The notes under the pieces: model-generated | The model's input: the letters and a program-made list of their open reading frames with translations, nothing else | Databases searched by the model: none | Told to the model about the DNA's origin: nothing | From: Oscillospiraceae bacterium | GTDB taxonomy: Bacteria; Bacillota; Clostridia; Oscillospirales; Oscillospiraceae | DNA length: 64,000 nt | NCBI GenBank assembly: GCA_910575695.1 | Contig: CAJTGJ010000002.1 | Location: 62,001 to 126,000, forward strand | Direction: 5' to 3' | Translations under genes and position numbers: made by a program | Shown here: piece after piece, positions 18,984-26,168 of the stretch | How positions within the stretch are numbered: the first letter of the stretch is position 1 | How the letters are laid out: each line of letters opens with the position of its first letter

Positions 18984-19472
18984 TCAAAAGAGGTCCTGGG
19001 GCGGCACCTTCACATAGTTCTGGGTCTTATCAAACTCCGGGTAGTGGTAGCGCCACTTGTCGTAGTCCTCTTTGGAGATCTCACCCGCCTCCAGCATGGC
19101 GTCGGCCTGCTGCCAGGAACAGAGCATCTCATGCAGCCGAGCTGCGTCCTTGTTCTTCCGCACATCGACCTTCAAGCATACTTCTCCATCCATCTCGCTG
19201 ATCTTGAGCCCGTAGTTGTCCTCAAGGGTAAACAGGGTATGCATAAGGCCCACATAGGAGTCTATATCAGGAACAGAGAGCGCATGGGGCGAGACATCCA
19301 GTACCTCAGCCAAAGCGGCGGTCAGGTCTGCCTTTGGGGTTCTTGATCCTGTTTCGTACTGTGCAAGGCGCACATCAGCAGACTTCTCCGGGAAGCCCAG
19401 TGACATGCCGAGATATTTTTGTGTCATCCCCCGTAGGAGACGGAAAAAGTGAATTCGTTCACCAATCGCCAT
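18984..19472 (-). CDS. XRE-family transcriptional regulator (IME1 repressor)
   Basis: 162-aa protein with an N-terminal helix-turn-helix (IGERIHFFRLLRGMTQKYLGMSLGF, then VRLAQYETGSRTPKADLTAALAEVLDVSPHAL; about residues 3-65) and a C-terminal domain without a recognised name. GGAG lies 8 nt before the ATG. It is divergent from the xis-int operon across a consensus promoter and three TGCTTAG repeats. By analogy with IME and phage control regions, it probably represses excision and perhaps its own gene. A homologous position in IME2 is held by a different XRE protein. Confidence 0.85.
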   Translation of the reverse strand: MAIGERIHFFRLLRGMTQKYLGMSLGFPEKSADVRLAQYETGSRTPKADLTAALAEVLDVSPHALSVPDIDSYVGLMHTLFTLEDNYGLKISEMDGEVCLKVDVRKNKDAARLHEMLCSWQQADAMLEAGEISKEDYDKWRYHYPEFDKTQNYVKVPPQDLF

Positions 19473-19776
19473 ATCATCAACTCCAATCGTTGGTTGTCTT
19501 TATAGAAAGCGTAGCAGAAATGCTTAGGAAAGTCAAGAGAATACTAAACAATTTTATTTAATTTATTTTGTGTGCGCCGATTGACACAAGCTATTATGCT
19601 TAGTATAATGACAATAGGCAAAGCATATTTGCTTAGTTAAAGTAACTGAAGAAACTTTTTTCAAAATTCTTGGGTGCAAAATCTGAAAAAAGTGGCAGTA
19701 GAGAGTGAGGAGGTCTTTATGAAAAGCAAAATTAGCAGGCAGAAACGATCAATAAGGAAAGGAAGGTATTTTATTT
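19473..19776. promoter_or_regulatory. IME1 control region with consensus promoter and TGCTTAG repeats
   Basis: TTGACA (19581-19586), a 17-bp spacer and TATAAT (19604-19609) form a near-perfect promoter reading towards xis-int. TGCTTAG occurs three times (19521-19527, 19597-19603 inside the spacer, 19630-19636) and is a good candidate operator half-site. A small dyad GCAAA-GCATA-TTTGC overlaps the third copy. The rest of this 304-bp gap is A/T-rich leader. Confidence 0.8.
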
Positions 19777-19868
19777 ATGCAGAAACAGAGTTTTATGCGA
19801 GCAGACGAAGTTGCTCAGGAATTAGGCATCTCCAAATCCCACGCCTACAAGGTGATCCATGGGCTTAA
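19719..19868 (+). CDS. possible 49-aa basic leader peptide overlapping xis
   Basis: ATG at 19719 has a better Shine-Dalgarno (GAGGAGG, 6 nt) than xis itself. It reads MKSKISRQKRSIRKGRYFIY and then overlaps xis out of frame up to 19868. It may be a genuine small protein or a coupling ORF that brings ribosomes to the xis start at 19777. Without homologues the overlap makes it doubtful. Confidence 0.3.
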   Translation: MKSKISRQKRSIRKGRYFIYAETEFYASRRSCSGIRHLQIPRLQGDPWA

Positions 19869-19974
19869 TGAAGAATTGCAGGAGAAAGGGTATCTGACCA
19901 TCTCCGGCCGTGTCAATCGAGAATTCTTCAGGGAGAAGTATTACTATACCAAAACAGCAAAGGAGGAATCATAA
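19777..19974 (+). CDS. excisionase-like small HTH protein
   Basis: 65-aa protein with a MerR/AlpA-type helix-turn-helix (FMRADEVAQELGISKSHAYKVIHGLNEELQEKGY) followed by a short wing (LTISGRVNREFFREKYYY). AGGAAGG precedes it. Its stop overlaps the integrase start (TAATG), as expected for an xis-int pair. It is clearly homologous to the protein at 31094-31300 in IME2. Its likely role is to bend DNA at the attachment sites and favour excision, or to activate the operon. Confidence 0.8.
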   Translation: MQKQSFMRADEVAQELGISKSHAYKVIHGLNEELQEKGYLTISGRVNREFFREKYYYTKTAKEES

Positions 19975-21047
19975 TGGCAGTTTACAAGGAAGAAAAAACC
20001 GGAACTTGGCGGGCAGTTTATCGCTATACCGATTGGAATGGTGAGCGGAAACAGACCCAAAAGAGGGGCTTCAAGACCAAGCGAGAGGCACAGGCTTGGG
20101 AGCGTGAACAGGTTCATAAAACCAGCGCTGATTTTGATATGAATTTCAAAAGTTTTGTGGAACTTTACACAGCGGATATGAAGACCCGGCTCAAGGAAAA
20201 CACCTGGGCCACAAAGGAGCATATTATCCGCACCAAGCTACTCCCCTACTTCGGCAAGCTGAAGATGTGTAACATCACCGCCCAACAGATCATCACCTGG
20301 CAGAACGAGATGCTGAACCACAAGGATGAAAAGGGACAGCCCTATTCACCTGTGTACCTTAAGACGGTTCACAATCAACTCAGTGCCATCTTTAACCACG
20401 CAGTACGGTATTACAATCTCCGTGATAACCCTTGCAAAAAGGCTGGCAGTATGGGGAAAAAGAAAAACCGAGAGATGATGTTCTGGACCAAGGAGCAGTA
20501 CTTGAAATTTGCCGAGGTGATGATGGATAAACCGCTATCCTTCTATGCCTTTGAGATGCTTTACTGGTGCGGTATCCGAGAGGGAGAACTTCTGGCTTTG
20601 ACCCCGACAGATTTTGACTTTGAGAAGCGCACTGTCACCATCAACAAATCCTATCAGCGGCTGAATGGACAGGATTTGATTACTACTCCAAAAACTGAAA
20701 AGAGTAATCGGATTATCACTATGCCGCAGTTTCTGGCAGAGGAAATTCAGGATTACCTCAAAATGCTCTACGGCATTGGAGCAGATGACCGAATGTTCAC
20801 CGTCACCAAGAGTTATCTCCACCGGGAGATGGATAGAGGCTCCAAAGAGGCCGGAGTCCCGCGTATCCGAATCCACGATATTCGTCACAGCGCAGTTTCG
20901 CTTTTGATCGACATGGGGTTCTCCGCCACAGCCATCGCAGATCGGGTAGGTCATGAGAGCATCGACATCACTTACAATTATGCACACCTGTTTCCGTCCA
21001 AACAAACGGAAATGGCAGATAAATTGAATATGGAAAGGGGCAATTAA
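19974..21047 (+). CDS. int: tyrosine recombinase/integrase of IME1
   Basis: 357-aa site-specific recombinase. The N-terminal AP2-like arm-binding domain (TGTWRAVYRYTDWNGERKQTQKRGF) is followed by a SAM-like core-binding domain (SFVELYTADMKTRL to NHAVRYY) and the catalytic domain. Active residues are visible: Arg in CGIREGELLAL, Lys in TTPKTEKSNRII, His-x-x-Arg in IHDIRHSAVSLL, His in VGHESI and the nucleophilic Tyr in DITYNYAHLF. It is intact. It would act on the guaA 3' end, using the TGGCAAC arms at both ends of IME1. A related but distinct integrase serves IME2. Confidence 0.93.
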   Translation: MAVYKEEKTGTWRAVYRYTDWNGERKQTQKRGFKTKREAQAWEREQVHKTSADFDMNFKSFVELYTADMKTRLKENTWATKEHIIRTKLLPYFGKLKMCNITAQQIITWQNEMLNHKDEKGQPYSPVYLKTVHNQLSAIFNHAVRYYNLRDNPCKKAGSMGKKKNREMMFWTKEQYLKFAEVMMDKPLSFYAFEMLYWCGIREGELLALTPTDFDFEKRTVTINKSYQRLNGQDLITTPKTEKSNRIITMPQFLAEEIQDYLKMLYGIGADDRMFTVTKSYLHREMDRGSKEAGVPRIRIHDIRHSAVSLLIDMGFSATAIADRVGHESIDITYNYAHLFPSKQTEMADKLNMERGN

Positions 21048-21049
21048 AA

Positions 21050-21385
21050 ATGTCAGCAAAAAATTTGGATAAGCACAATCGTTGGAGAAACAAGGCCGTA
21101 TCTTTCCGGGTCTCCCCTGAGGAGGATGCCCAGATTGAAACAGCAGTCAAGCTCACCGGACTGACCAAGCAGGATTATATCATCCGTCGGCTGCTCTGCC
21201 GGGATGTGGTGGTGCATGGAAATCCAAGAGTCTATAAGGCACTGCGAGATCAGCTGGCTGCTGTGCTGGACGAGCTGCGCCGGATTGAAGCTGGGCAAGG
21301 AGTAAATGAGGAACTGTTGGACACCATTCAGATGATCACAACCATTATGAAAGGAATGCGGGAGGATATTGCCTATGATCGATGA
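21050..21385 (+). CDS. MobC-like ribbon-helix-helix relaxosome protein
   Basis: 111-aa protein with an N-terminal ribbon-helix-helix segment (KAVSFRVSPEEDAQIETAVKLTGLTKQDYIIRRLL, about residues 15-49) of the type found in plasmid mobilization MobC proteins, and a helical C-terminal part. It starts 2 nt after the integrase stop and overlaps the next gene by 11 nt. MobC proteins help a relaxase open oriT; IME1 encodes no relaxase, so it may recruit one from a co-resident element. A DNA-binding regulator role is an alternative. Confidence 0.65.
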   Translation: MSAKNLDKHNRWRNKAVSFRVSPEEDAQIETAVKLTGLTKQDYIIRRLLCRDVVVHGNPRVYKALRDQLAAVLDELRRIEAGQGVNEELLDTIQMITTIMKGMREDIAYDR

Positions 21386-22559
21386 AAAAAAGAAAATGAC
21401 CACCCAGGACTCATCTGTTGGCGCAGACGATGGGCAGTCAATCTCTAAAAACTCTGACATTAGTATAACCACTTCCAAGGAAGAAATCAACGATGAAGTT
21501 GTAAATCCTCAGGAAAGCCTGGAAGAAATGTACCGCAAGATACAGCGCATGAGCGACCCAGCTTACCTGCACACTGTAACCCTGGACGAGCTGATGGACA
21601 ATGTGTTTGAGGTAAAGTCTGCGGTGATTGAAAACCTGCTCTATACTGGAGCATATATCCTTGCCGGAGCGCCCAAAATCGGCAAGTCTTTTCTGGTGGC
21701 GCAGATCGCCCACCATGTCAGCACTGGGCAGGATTTGTGGGGTTACAAAGTTCATCAAGGAACAGTCCTCTATCTTGCTTTGGAAGATGACGAAAGCCGT
21801 TTGCAGCGCAGGATGTTCCGCATGTTCGGTGTGGAGGGGACAAGCTCTCTCCACTTTGCTACCAGTGCCAAGATGATTGGCAGCGGTTTGGATGAACAAC
21901 TTGAAAAGTTTGTCCGGGAACACAGAGACACCAAATTGATTATCGTGGATACCCTGCAAAAAGTCCGGGAGATGGTAAGCGACAATTACAGCTATTCCAG
22001 CGATTATGAGGTGATTGGAAAACTGAAACAATTTGCAGACCGGCATGGAGTTTGCATCCTGATTGTCCACCACACCAGAAAGCAGCCTGCGGGAGATAGC
22101 TTTGAGAAGATTTCCGGTACCACCGGACTGTCGGGCTGTGCAGATGGGGCACTCATTATGCAGAAAGAAAAACGAACTGACGGAAAGGCTACACTGGAAA
22201 TTAGTGGACGGGATCAGCCGGATCAGCGGCTGTATCTAAGTAAAGACCAGGAGCGTTTGGTATGGCTTCTCGACCATGCAGAGAATGAGCTTTGGAAGCA
22301 GCCTCCGGACCCGGTGCTGGAAGCGGTAGCGAAAATGGTATCTGACGAAAACCGCGAGTGGGAAGGCAGCCCTACAGAGCTTGCCGAAGCCCTCCAGTTG
22401 AATATGGCAGTGAACCGCCTTACCAAGCATTTGAATGTGAATGCCAGTCGCCTGCAGGAAGAACATCAGGTGAAGTACGAAAACAAAACCAAGCATGCCG
22501 GAAGGCGTATCAGGCTGACTTATATGGTAGAAGCACCTATGGTTGAAGTAATTAAGTAA
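21375..22559 (+). CDS. RepA-like RecA-fold ATPase (element replication helicase)
   Basis: 394-aa AAA/RecA-fold protein of the plasmid RepA-helicase/'AAA family ATPase' type. Walker A is AGAPKIGKSFLVAQ (near residue 100) and Walker B is TKLIIVDTLQKVRE (near residue 193), with IVHHTRKQPAGDSFEKISGTTGL as the sensor-like segment. The C-terminal part (WEGSPTELAEALQLNMAVNRLTKHLNVNA) looks like a winged helix. Start ATG 21375 has GGAGG at 9 nt and lies within the preceding gene. It is about 60% similar by eye to the IME2 protein at 31287. The 9-bp repeats directly after both genes suggest a cis-acting replication site. Confidence 0.82.
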   Translation: MIDEKKKMTTQDSSVGADDGQSISKNSDISITTSKEEINDEVVNPQESLEEMYRKIQRMSDPAYLHTVTLDELMDNVFEVKSAVIENLLYTGAYILAGAPKIGKSFLVAQIAHHVSTGQDLWGYKVHQGTVLYLALEDDESRLQRRMFRMFGVEGTSSLHFATSAKMIGSGLDEQLEKFVREHRDTKLIIVDTLQKVREMVSDNYSYSSDYEVIGKLKQFADRHGVCILIVHHTRKQPAGDSFEKISGTTGLSGCADGALIMQKEKRTDGKATLEISGRDQPDQRLYLSKDQERLVWLLDHAENELWKQPPDPVLEAVAKMVSDENREWEGSPTELAEALQLNMAVNRLTKHLNVNASRLQEEHQVKYENKTKHAGRRIRLTYMVEAPMVEVIK

Positions 22560-22562
22560 AGC

Positions 22563-22635
22563 GCGACGCTTGCAACGGTCGCGACGGTGTTTTGAGGGGT
22601 ACTCCCAGCACCGTTGCGACCGTCGCCACCGTTGC
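22563..22635. repeat. array of 9-bp GCRACGGTN repeats, three direct and three inverted (IME1)
   Basis: Direct copies: GCGACGCTT (22563), GCAACGGTC (22572), GCGACGGTG (22581). After a 19-nt loop come three inverted copies: CACCGTTGC (22609), GACCGTCGC (22618), CACCGTTGC (22627). The same repeat follows the homologous ATPase gene of IME2. Confidence 0.85.
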
Positions 22636-23148
22636 GGAAAAGAAAATATGAGGTGGTGTTTTGCCACCCCATTGTTCAAGAGGATGCCCCATTTTAGGGC
22701 ACCCCAAGATCACCATAGGATGTCGCGTTTCACGACACCCGATGCGCCAAAACAGGATACAGTGTGCGGAGTAAAAGCGAACGATGGGAAAACATTTTGC
22801 CCACGCATCTAGCGAGAGCTACTGTGTTTCACGGTAGACCTCAGGCAGTAAGGGTGGAACGATTTGTTCCATGGCATCTTAAAGGGGACGGCGCTTCGGC
22901 GTACCCTTTCAAAGTGTTCGCAGAACGCGCAGCCACAGAATGAAATTCTGTGTTCAAAAGGGGCTTGGGGGCGCTGCCCTCAACAAGCAGACGGCAGGAA
23001 ATGTGAGTGTGTATTAACACACGCATTGCTTGCCGGATTTGTGTGTGGATAGCCACACGCATTGCTTGCCAGATTCTAAAATTAACGAAACGGACTTTGT
23101 ACCGCTACGGAAAATCAACCGAAATTTAAGCATTAGGAGGTAACGACT
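22636..23148. other. gene-free segment of IME1 with hairpins and candidate oriT
   Basis: About 510 bp with no convincing gene. It holds several small dyads (for example GGTGTCGTGAAACGCGACA-type at about 22713-22740 and GGTGGTGTTTTGCCACC at 22653-22669), GC-rich filler, and near its right end two tandem hairpin-plus-GCATTGCTTGCC units. This makes it the likely transfer-origin and regulatory region. Confidence 0.5.
23007..23070 (+). other. candidate oriT: two tandem hairpin + GCATTGCTTGCC units
   Basis: GTGTGT-ATTA-ACACAC (23007-23022) is followed at once by GCATTGCTTGCC (23023-23034). GTGTGG-ATAG-CCACAC (23043-23058) is followed by the identical GCATTGCTTGCC (23059-23070). A hairpin directly 5' of a conserved nick-like sequence is the usual oriT layout. 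The nick itself is inferred. Confidence 0.5.
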
Positions 23149-23394
23149 ATGAGAAAGATTTTGTCCTGTGAGTTCAACCTGGACACCGCCTGTGTGGAGC
23201 TGCATCTGGCGGATGAAACGCTGCTCTCCATTGACTGCACCGCCGTGGAGAACAAATTAGCAAACAGTATGTACCAGCGGTCGGAGCTAGACTGGCTAAT
23301 TTATAATGATCTGCTGGCCTACGCCGAGCTGATTTTGAACGGTGACCCGGAACGATATCTAAAGGCTGTGACAGCAAAACCTTTGTTTGATTAA
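23149..23394 (+). CDS. DUF6061 family protein
   Basis: 81-aa protein (MRKILSCEFNLDTACVELHL, ending LILNGDPERYLKAVTAKPLFD) with AGGAGG 8 nt upstream. It is a small protein repeatedly found on Clostridial mobile elements. A second, 3'-truncated copy is at 41415-41717 in IME2. There is no membrane segment. The regular pattern of charged and aromatic residues suggests a compact alpha/beta fold. Function unknown. Confidence 0.75.
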   Translation: MRKILSCEFNLDTACVELHLADETLLSIDCTAVENKLANSMYQRSELDWLIYNDLLAYAELILNGDPERYLKAVTAKPLFD

Positions 23395-23450
23395 AACTAA
23401 GAAAGGTTATCTGTTGTACCGAGATGGTCTCATCATATCGTGAGCATGTC

Positions 23451-23479
23451 TTGAGTTATTGTGTAGTTTGTGGTATAAT
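23451..23479 (+). promoter_or_regulatory. promoter of the restriction-modification operon
   Basis: TTGAGT (23451-23456), a 17-bp spacer and TGG-TATAAT (TATAAT at 23474-23479; extended -10), 31 bp before the small HTH gene. Confidence 0.75.
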
Positions 23480-23510
23480 AACTCATCCGAATATGATGGG
23501 AGAAATTAAG

Positions 23511-23723
23511 ATGCCAGTCTCGTATGACAAGCTTTGGAAAACCCTTATTGATAAAAAGATGAAACGCTCGGACTTAAAGGATGCTGCTGGTATTAGTTTT
23601 AATGTCTTAGCAAAGATGGGAAAAGATGAATTTGTATCAATGGAAAGCCTATACAAAATTTGTGTAGCATTAGACTGCGGTATTGATGAAATTATGGAGT
23701 TTACAAATAATGAGCATGCTTGA
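23511..23723 (+). CDS. small XRE-type HTH regulator (C-protein-like) of the RM operon
   Basis: 70-aa protein from ATG 23511 (GGGAG at 9 nt): VSYDKLWKTLIDKKMKRSDL, then AAGISFNVLAKMGKDEFVSMESLYKICVALDCGIDEIMEF. It is a single Cro/CI-like helix-turn-helix domain. Its position as first gene of a methyltransferase-endonuclease operon fits a controller protein, although such small XRE proteins also occur elsewhere on mobile elements. Its end overlaps the methyltransferase start by 14 nt. Confidence 0.75.
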   Translation: MPVSYDKLWKTLIDKKMKRSDLKDAAGISFNVLAKMGKDEFVSMESLYKICVALDCGIDEIMEFTNNEHA

Positions 23724-25197
23724 CTTTGCAATTATGGCAACAACAGAATATATTGACCACATGCCAAAAAGTCAGCGCAAGAAATATGGTCAGTTCTTTA
23801 CGAGCAAAGAGACTGCCATTTTTATGGCTGGACTGTTTGAAATCCCTAATGGGTGTGAGGCGCTTTCTATTCTCGATCCTGGCGCAGGTTCTGGAATTCT
23901 TTCAATTGCACTATTGGAACGCCTGCAATCCTTTTCAGCGATAAAAGAGATTAGATTGGTTTGTTATGAGAATGACCCTAATATAATGGAGTTACTTCGA
24001 ACCAATTTAGAGACAGCGTGTAGTTATGCCCAACAGGAAATATCTTACGAGATCGTTTCTGATAACTACATTTTAAGCCAATCAAATGACTACAACTTAA
24101 TGTTAGGTGCAAATTTAAATCCTGAAAAATTTGATTTTATAATTGGAAATCCTCCATATATGAAAATAGCTAAGGATACCCCAGAAGCTTTGGCGATGCC
24201 AGATGTTTGCTATGGTGCGCCTAATCTCTATTTTCTCTTTGCTTCTATGAGTTTGTTTAACTTAAAAGATGACGGAGAAATGGTTTATATTATTCCGCGC
24301 TCCTGGACTTCTGGCGCGTATTTCAAAAGATTTCGTCAGAAGTTTTTAAACGAAGGGGCTTTGGAGCATATCCACTTGTTTGTTAGCCGAGATAAGGTCT
24401 TTGAAAAAGAAAGTGTACTGCAGGAAACCATCATTATAAAGCTTAAAAAAACGCACCTAAAACCTAAAACAATCACGATTACTACTACCCAAAGTAATGC
24501 GGACTTTTCAGAAAAGACAATTTTTGAGGCTCCGTACTCTGCCGTTATCAACGGACCAGATTTCTATGTATATCTGGTAACAAATGCTGAGGAGGTAGAG
24601 ACACTTAATAGTTTGAACAAGTGGGAAAACACCCTGCCAAGTATTGGTCTAAAAATGAAGACTGGCCTTACAGTTGATTTCCGAAACAGAGAAGCACTGA
24701 GAGATGCAGCTGAAGATCAGTCTGTTCCATTGTTCTATTCTCAGCACATACAAAATGGCAAAGTGGTTTTTCCTGTAGGGAAGGAACACGAGTATCTGGT
24801 TACTGAGCAGAGGGGACTATTACAACCAAATAAGAACTATCTTTTTGTTAAACGATTTACAGCAAAGGAAGAACATAGGCGGCTTCAATGTGGTATTTAT
24901 CTGGCAAAAAAGCATCCTGAGTATTCCCAAATCAGTACACAAAACAAGATAAATTTTATCGATGGGATGTGTGATCTTTCGGAGTGTGTTGTGTACGGGC
25001 TTTATGTCTTGTTTAACTCCACCTTGTATGACTGCTATTATAGGATCTTGAATGGTTCAACGCAGGTCAATTCGACTGAGGTGAACTCTATGCCGGTTCC
25101 ATCCATGGATATCATTGAGGCCATGGGGAAAGAGCTGATAGCTGCACACGATATGTCGGAACCTGTTTGTGACAGAATTTTGAGAGGTTATGTATGA
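23710..25197 (+). CDS. type II DNA adenine methyltransferase, PstI/BsuBI type
   Basis: 495-aa N6-adenine methyltransferase. Motif I is ILDPGAGSGILSIALLE (about residues 50-65) and motif IV is IIGNPPYMKIAKDTP (NPPY, near 146), with QFFTSKETAIFMAGL before motif I as in Eco57I/PstI-type enzymes. A target-recognition part fills the C-terminal half. Start 23710 has GGAG about 10 nt upstream; ATG codons at 23716 and 23734 are less well placed. It protects host DNA against the endonuclease encoded next (4-nt overlap). Low GC compared with the chromosome. The specificity CTGCAG is predicted from its partner, not proven. Confidence 0.88.
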   Translation: MSMLDFAIMATTEYIDHMPKSQRKKYGQFFTSKETAIFMAGLFEIPNGCEALSILDPGAGSGILSIALLERLQSFSAIKEIRLVCYENDPNIMELLRTNLETACSYAQQEISYEIVSDNYILSQSNDYNLMLGANLNPEKFDFIIGNPPYMKIAKDTPEALAMPDVCYGAPNLYFLFASMSLFNLKDDGEMVYIIPRSWTSGAYFKRFRQKFLNEGALEHIHLFVSRDKVFEKESVLQETIIIKLKKTHLKPKTITITTTQSNADFSEKTIFEAPYSAVINGPDFYVYLVTNAEEVETLNSLNKWENTLPSIGLKMKTGLTVDFRNREALRDAAEDQSVPLFYSQHIQNGKVVFPVGKEHEYLVTEQRGLLQPNKNYLFVKRFTAKEEHRRLQCGIYLAKKHPEYSQISTQNKINFIDGMCDLSECVVYGLYVLFNSTLYDCYYRILNGSTQVNSTEVNSMPVPSMDIIEAMGKELIAAHDMSEPVCDRILRGYV

Positions 25198-26114
25198 GTA
25201 AAATTGATGAAGCAAAAGAAATCTTAAATGCCTTGCAAGTCCCGGCAAAGCAGCAAAATGCTATGTGCTGTTGTGTTTTGCTGACGATGGCAGGACTCTT
25301 AGAGGAAACTTCATGGCAAGATGCAACCAACGAATGGATTCGTATTCACGATGTAATTGCTTTTGCCAATAACAATTATGGGACTACTTATGCGGAAAAT
25401 AGTCGAGAGACATTCCGTAAACAGGCTATGCATCATTTTAGAAATGCAGCTTTTATTGAGGATAATGGCAAGGCTACCAATAGTCCGAATTATCGCTATC
25501 GGCTGACAGATGAAATGCTGAAGTTGATACAGAGCTTTGGTACAGATTGGTGGGAAACCAAGCTTGCTTCTTTTCAAACTAATCACGAAACGCTTGTTCA
25601 GCTATATGCTTCTAAGCGTGTCAGACGCAAAATGCCAGTGAAGATCAACGGTGAAGATTTCACTTTTTCTCCAGGAGAGCATAATCAACTTCAAAAAGCA
25701 ATTATCGAGGAATTTGCACCACGCTTTGCTCCAAATTCGGAATGCCTCTATGTTGGCGATACCATCGAAAAAGATTTGGTAAAGAACGAGGACAGGCTTC
25801 GTGAACTCGGATTTACTATTACATTACATGACAAGATGCCAGATGTAGTCCTCTACTCAGAGGAAAAGAACTGGCTGTACTTTATAGAGTCGGTAACATC
25901 TGTTGGGCCGATGGAGCCGAAACGCATCAAAGAGATCGAAGAAATGACCACCGGCGTAACTGCAGGGAAAATCTATGTTACAGCTTTTCTGGATTTCAAG
26001 ACATTCAAGAAGTTTTCTGAGACACTTGCTTGGGAAACAGAAGTTTGGATTGCTGATATGCCGGATCATATGATCCATTTGAATGGGGATAAGTTCTTGG
26101 GACCAAGAAAGTAA
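25194..26114 (+). CDS. type II restriction endonuclease, BsuBI/PstI family
   Basis: 306-aa endonuclease. The N-terminal half looks like a winged-helix module (QNAMCCCVLLTMAGLLEETSW to YRYRLTDEMLKLI). The C-terminal half has the catalytic block of the BsuBI/PstI family: LYVGDTIEKDLVKNEDRL, HDKMPDVVLYSEEKNWLYFIESVTSVGPMEPKR and IKEIEEMTTGVTAGKIYVTAF. Its ATG overlaps the methyltransferase stop (ATGA). Prototype members cut CTGCAG, so the pair is predicted to recognise that site. The operon itself contains CTGCAG sites, which its methylase would protect. Confidence 0.87.
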   Translation: MSKIDEAKEILNALQVPAKQQNAMCCCVLLTMAGLLEETSWQDATNEWIRIHDVIAFANNNYGTTYAENSRETFRKQAMHHFRNAAFIEDNGKATNSPNYRYRLTDEMLKLIQSFGTDWWETKLASFQTNHETLVQLYASKRVRRKMPVKINGEDFTFSPGEHNQLQKAIIEEFAPRFAPNSECLYVGDTIEKDLVKNEDRLRELGFTITLHDKMPDVVLYSEEKNWLYFIESVTSVGPMEPKRIKEIEEMTTGVTAGKIYVTAFLDFKTFKKFSETLAWETEVWIADMPDHMIHLNGDKFLGPRK

Positions 26115-26168
26115 TGCTTAATGGATAAATGAAGTTGATTTTTCTACAAATTCCGAAGGAGGGATATT

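Noticed and set aside
22570..22812. Possible 80-aa gene after the IME1 ATPase
   Set aside because: It starts inside the 9-bp repeat array and has no ribosome site; the Cys/His/Arg-rich composition is unconvincing.
22636..23148. CRISPR-like array among the short repeats of IME1
   Set aside because: Only two 12-bp direct repeats with hairpins at 36-bp spacing; no spacer-repeat series and no cas genes.
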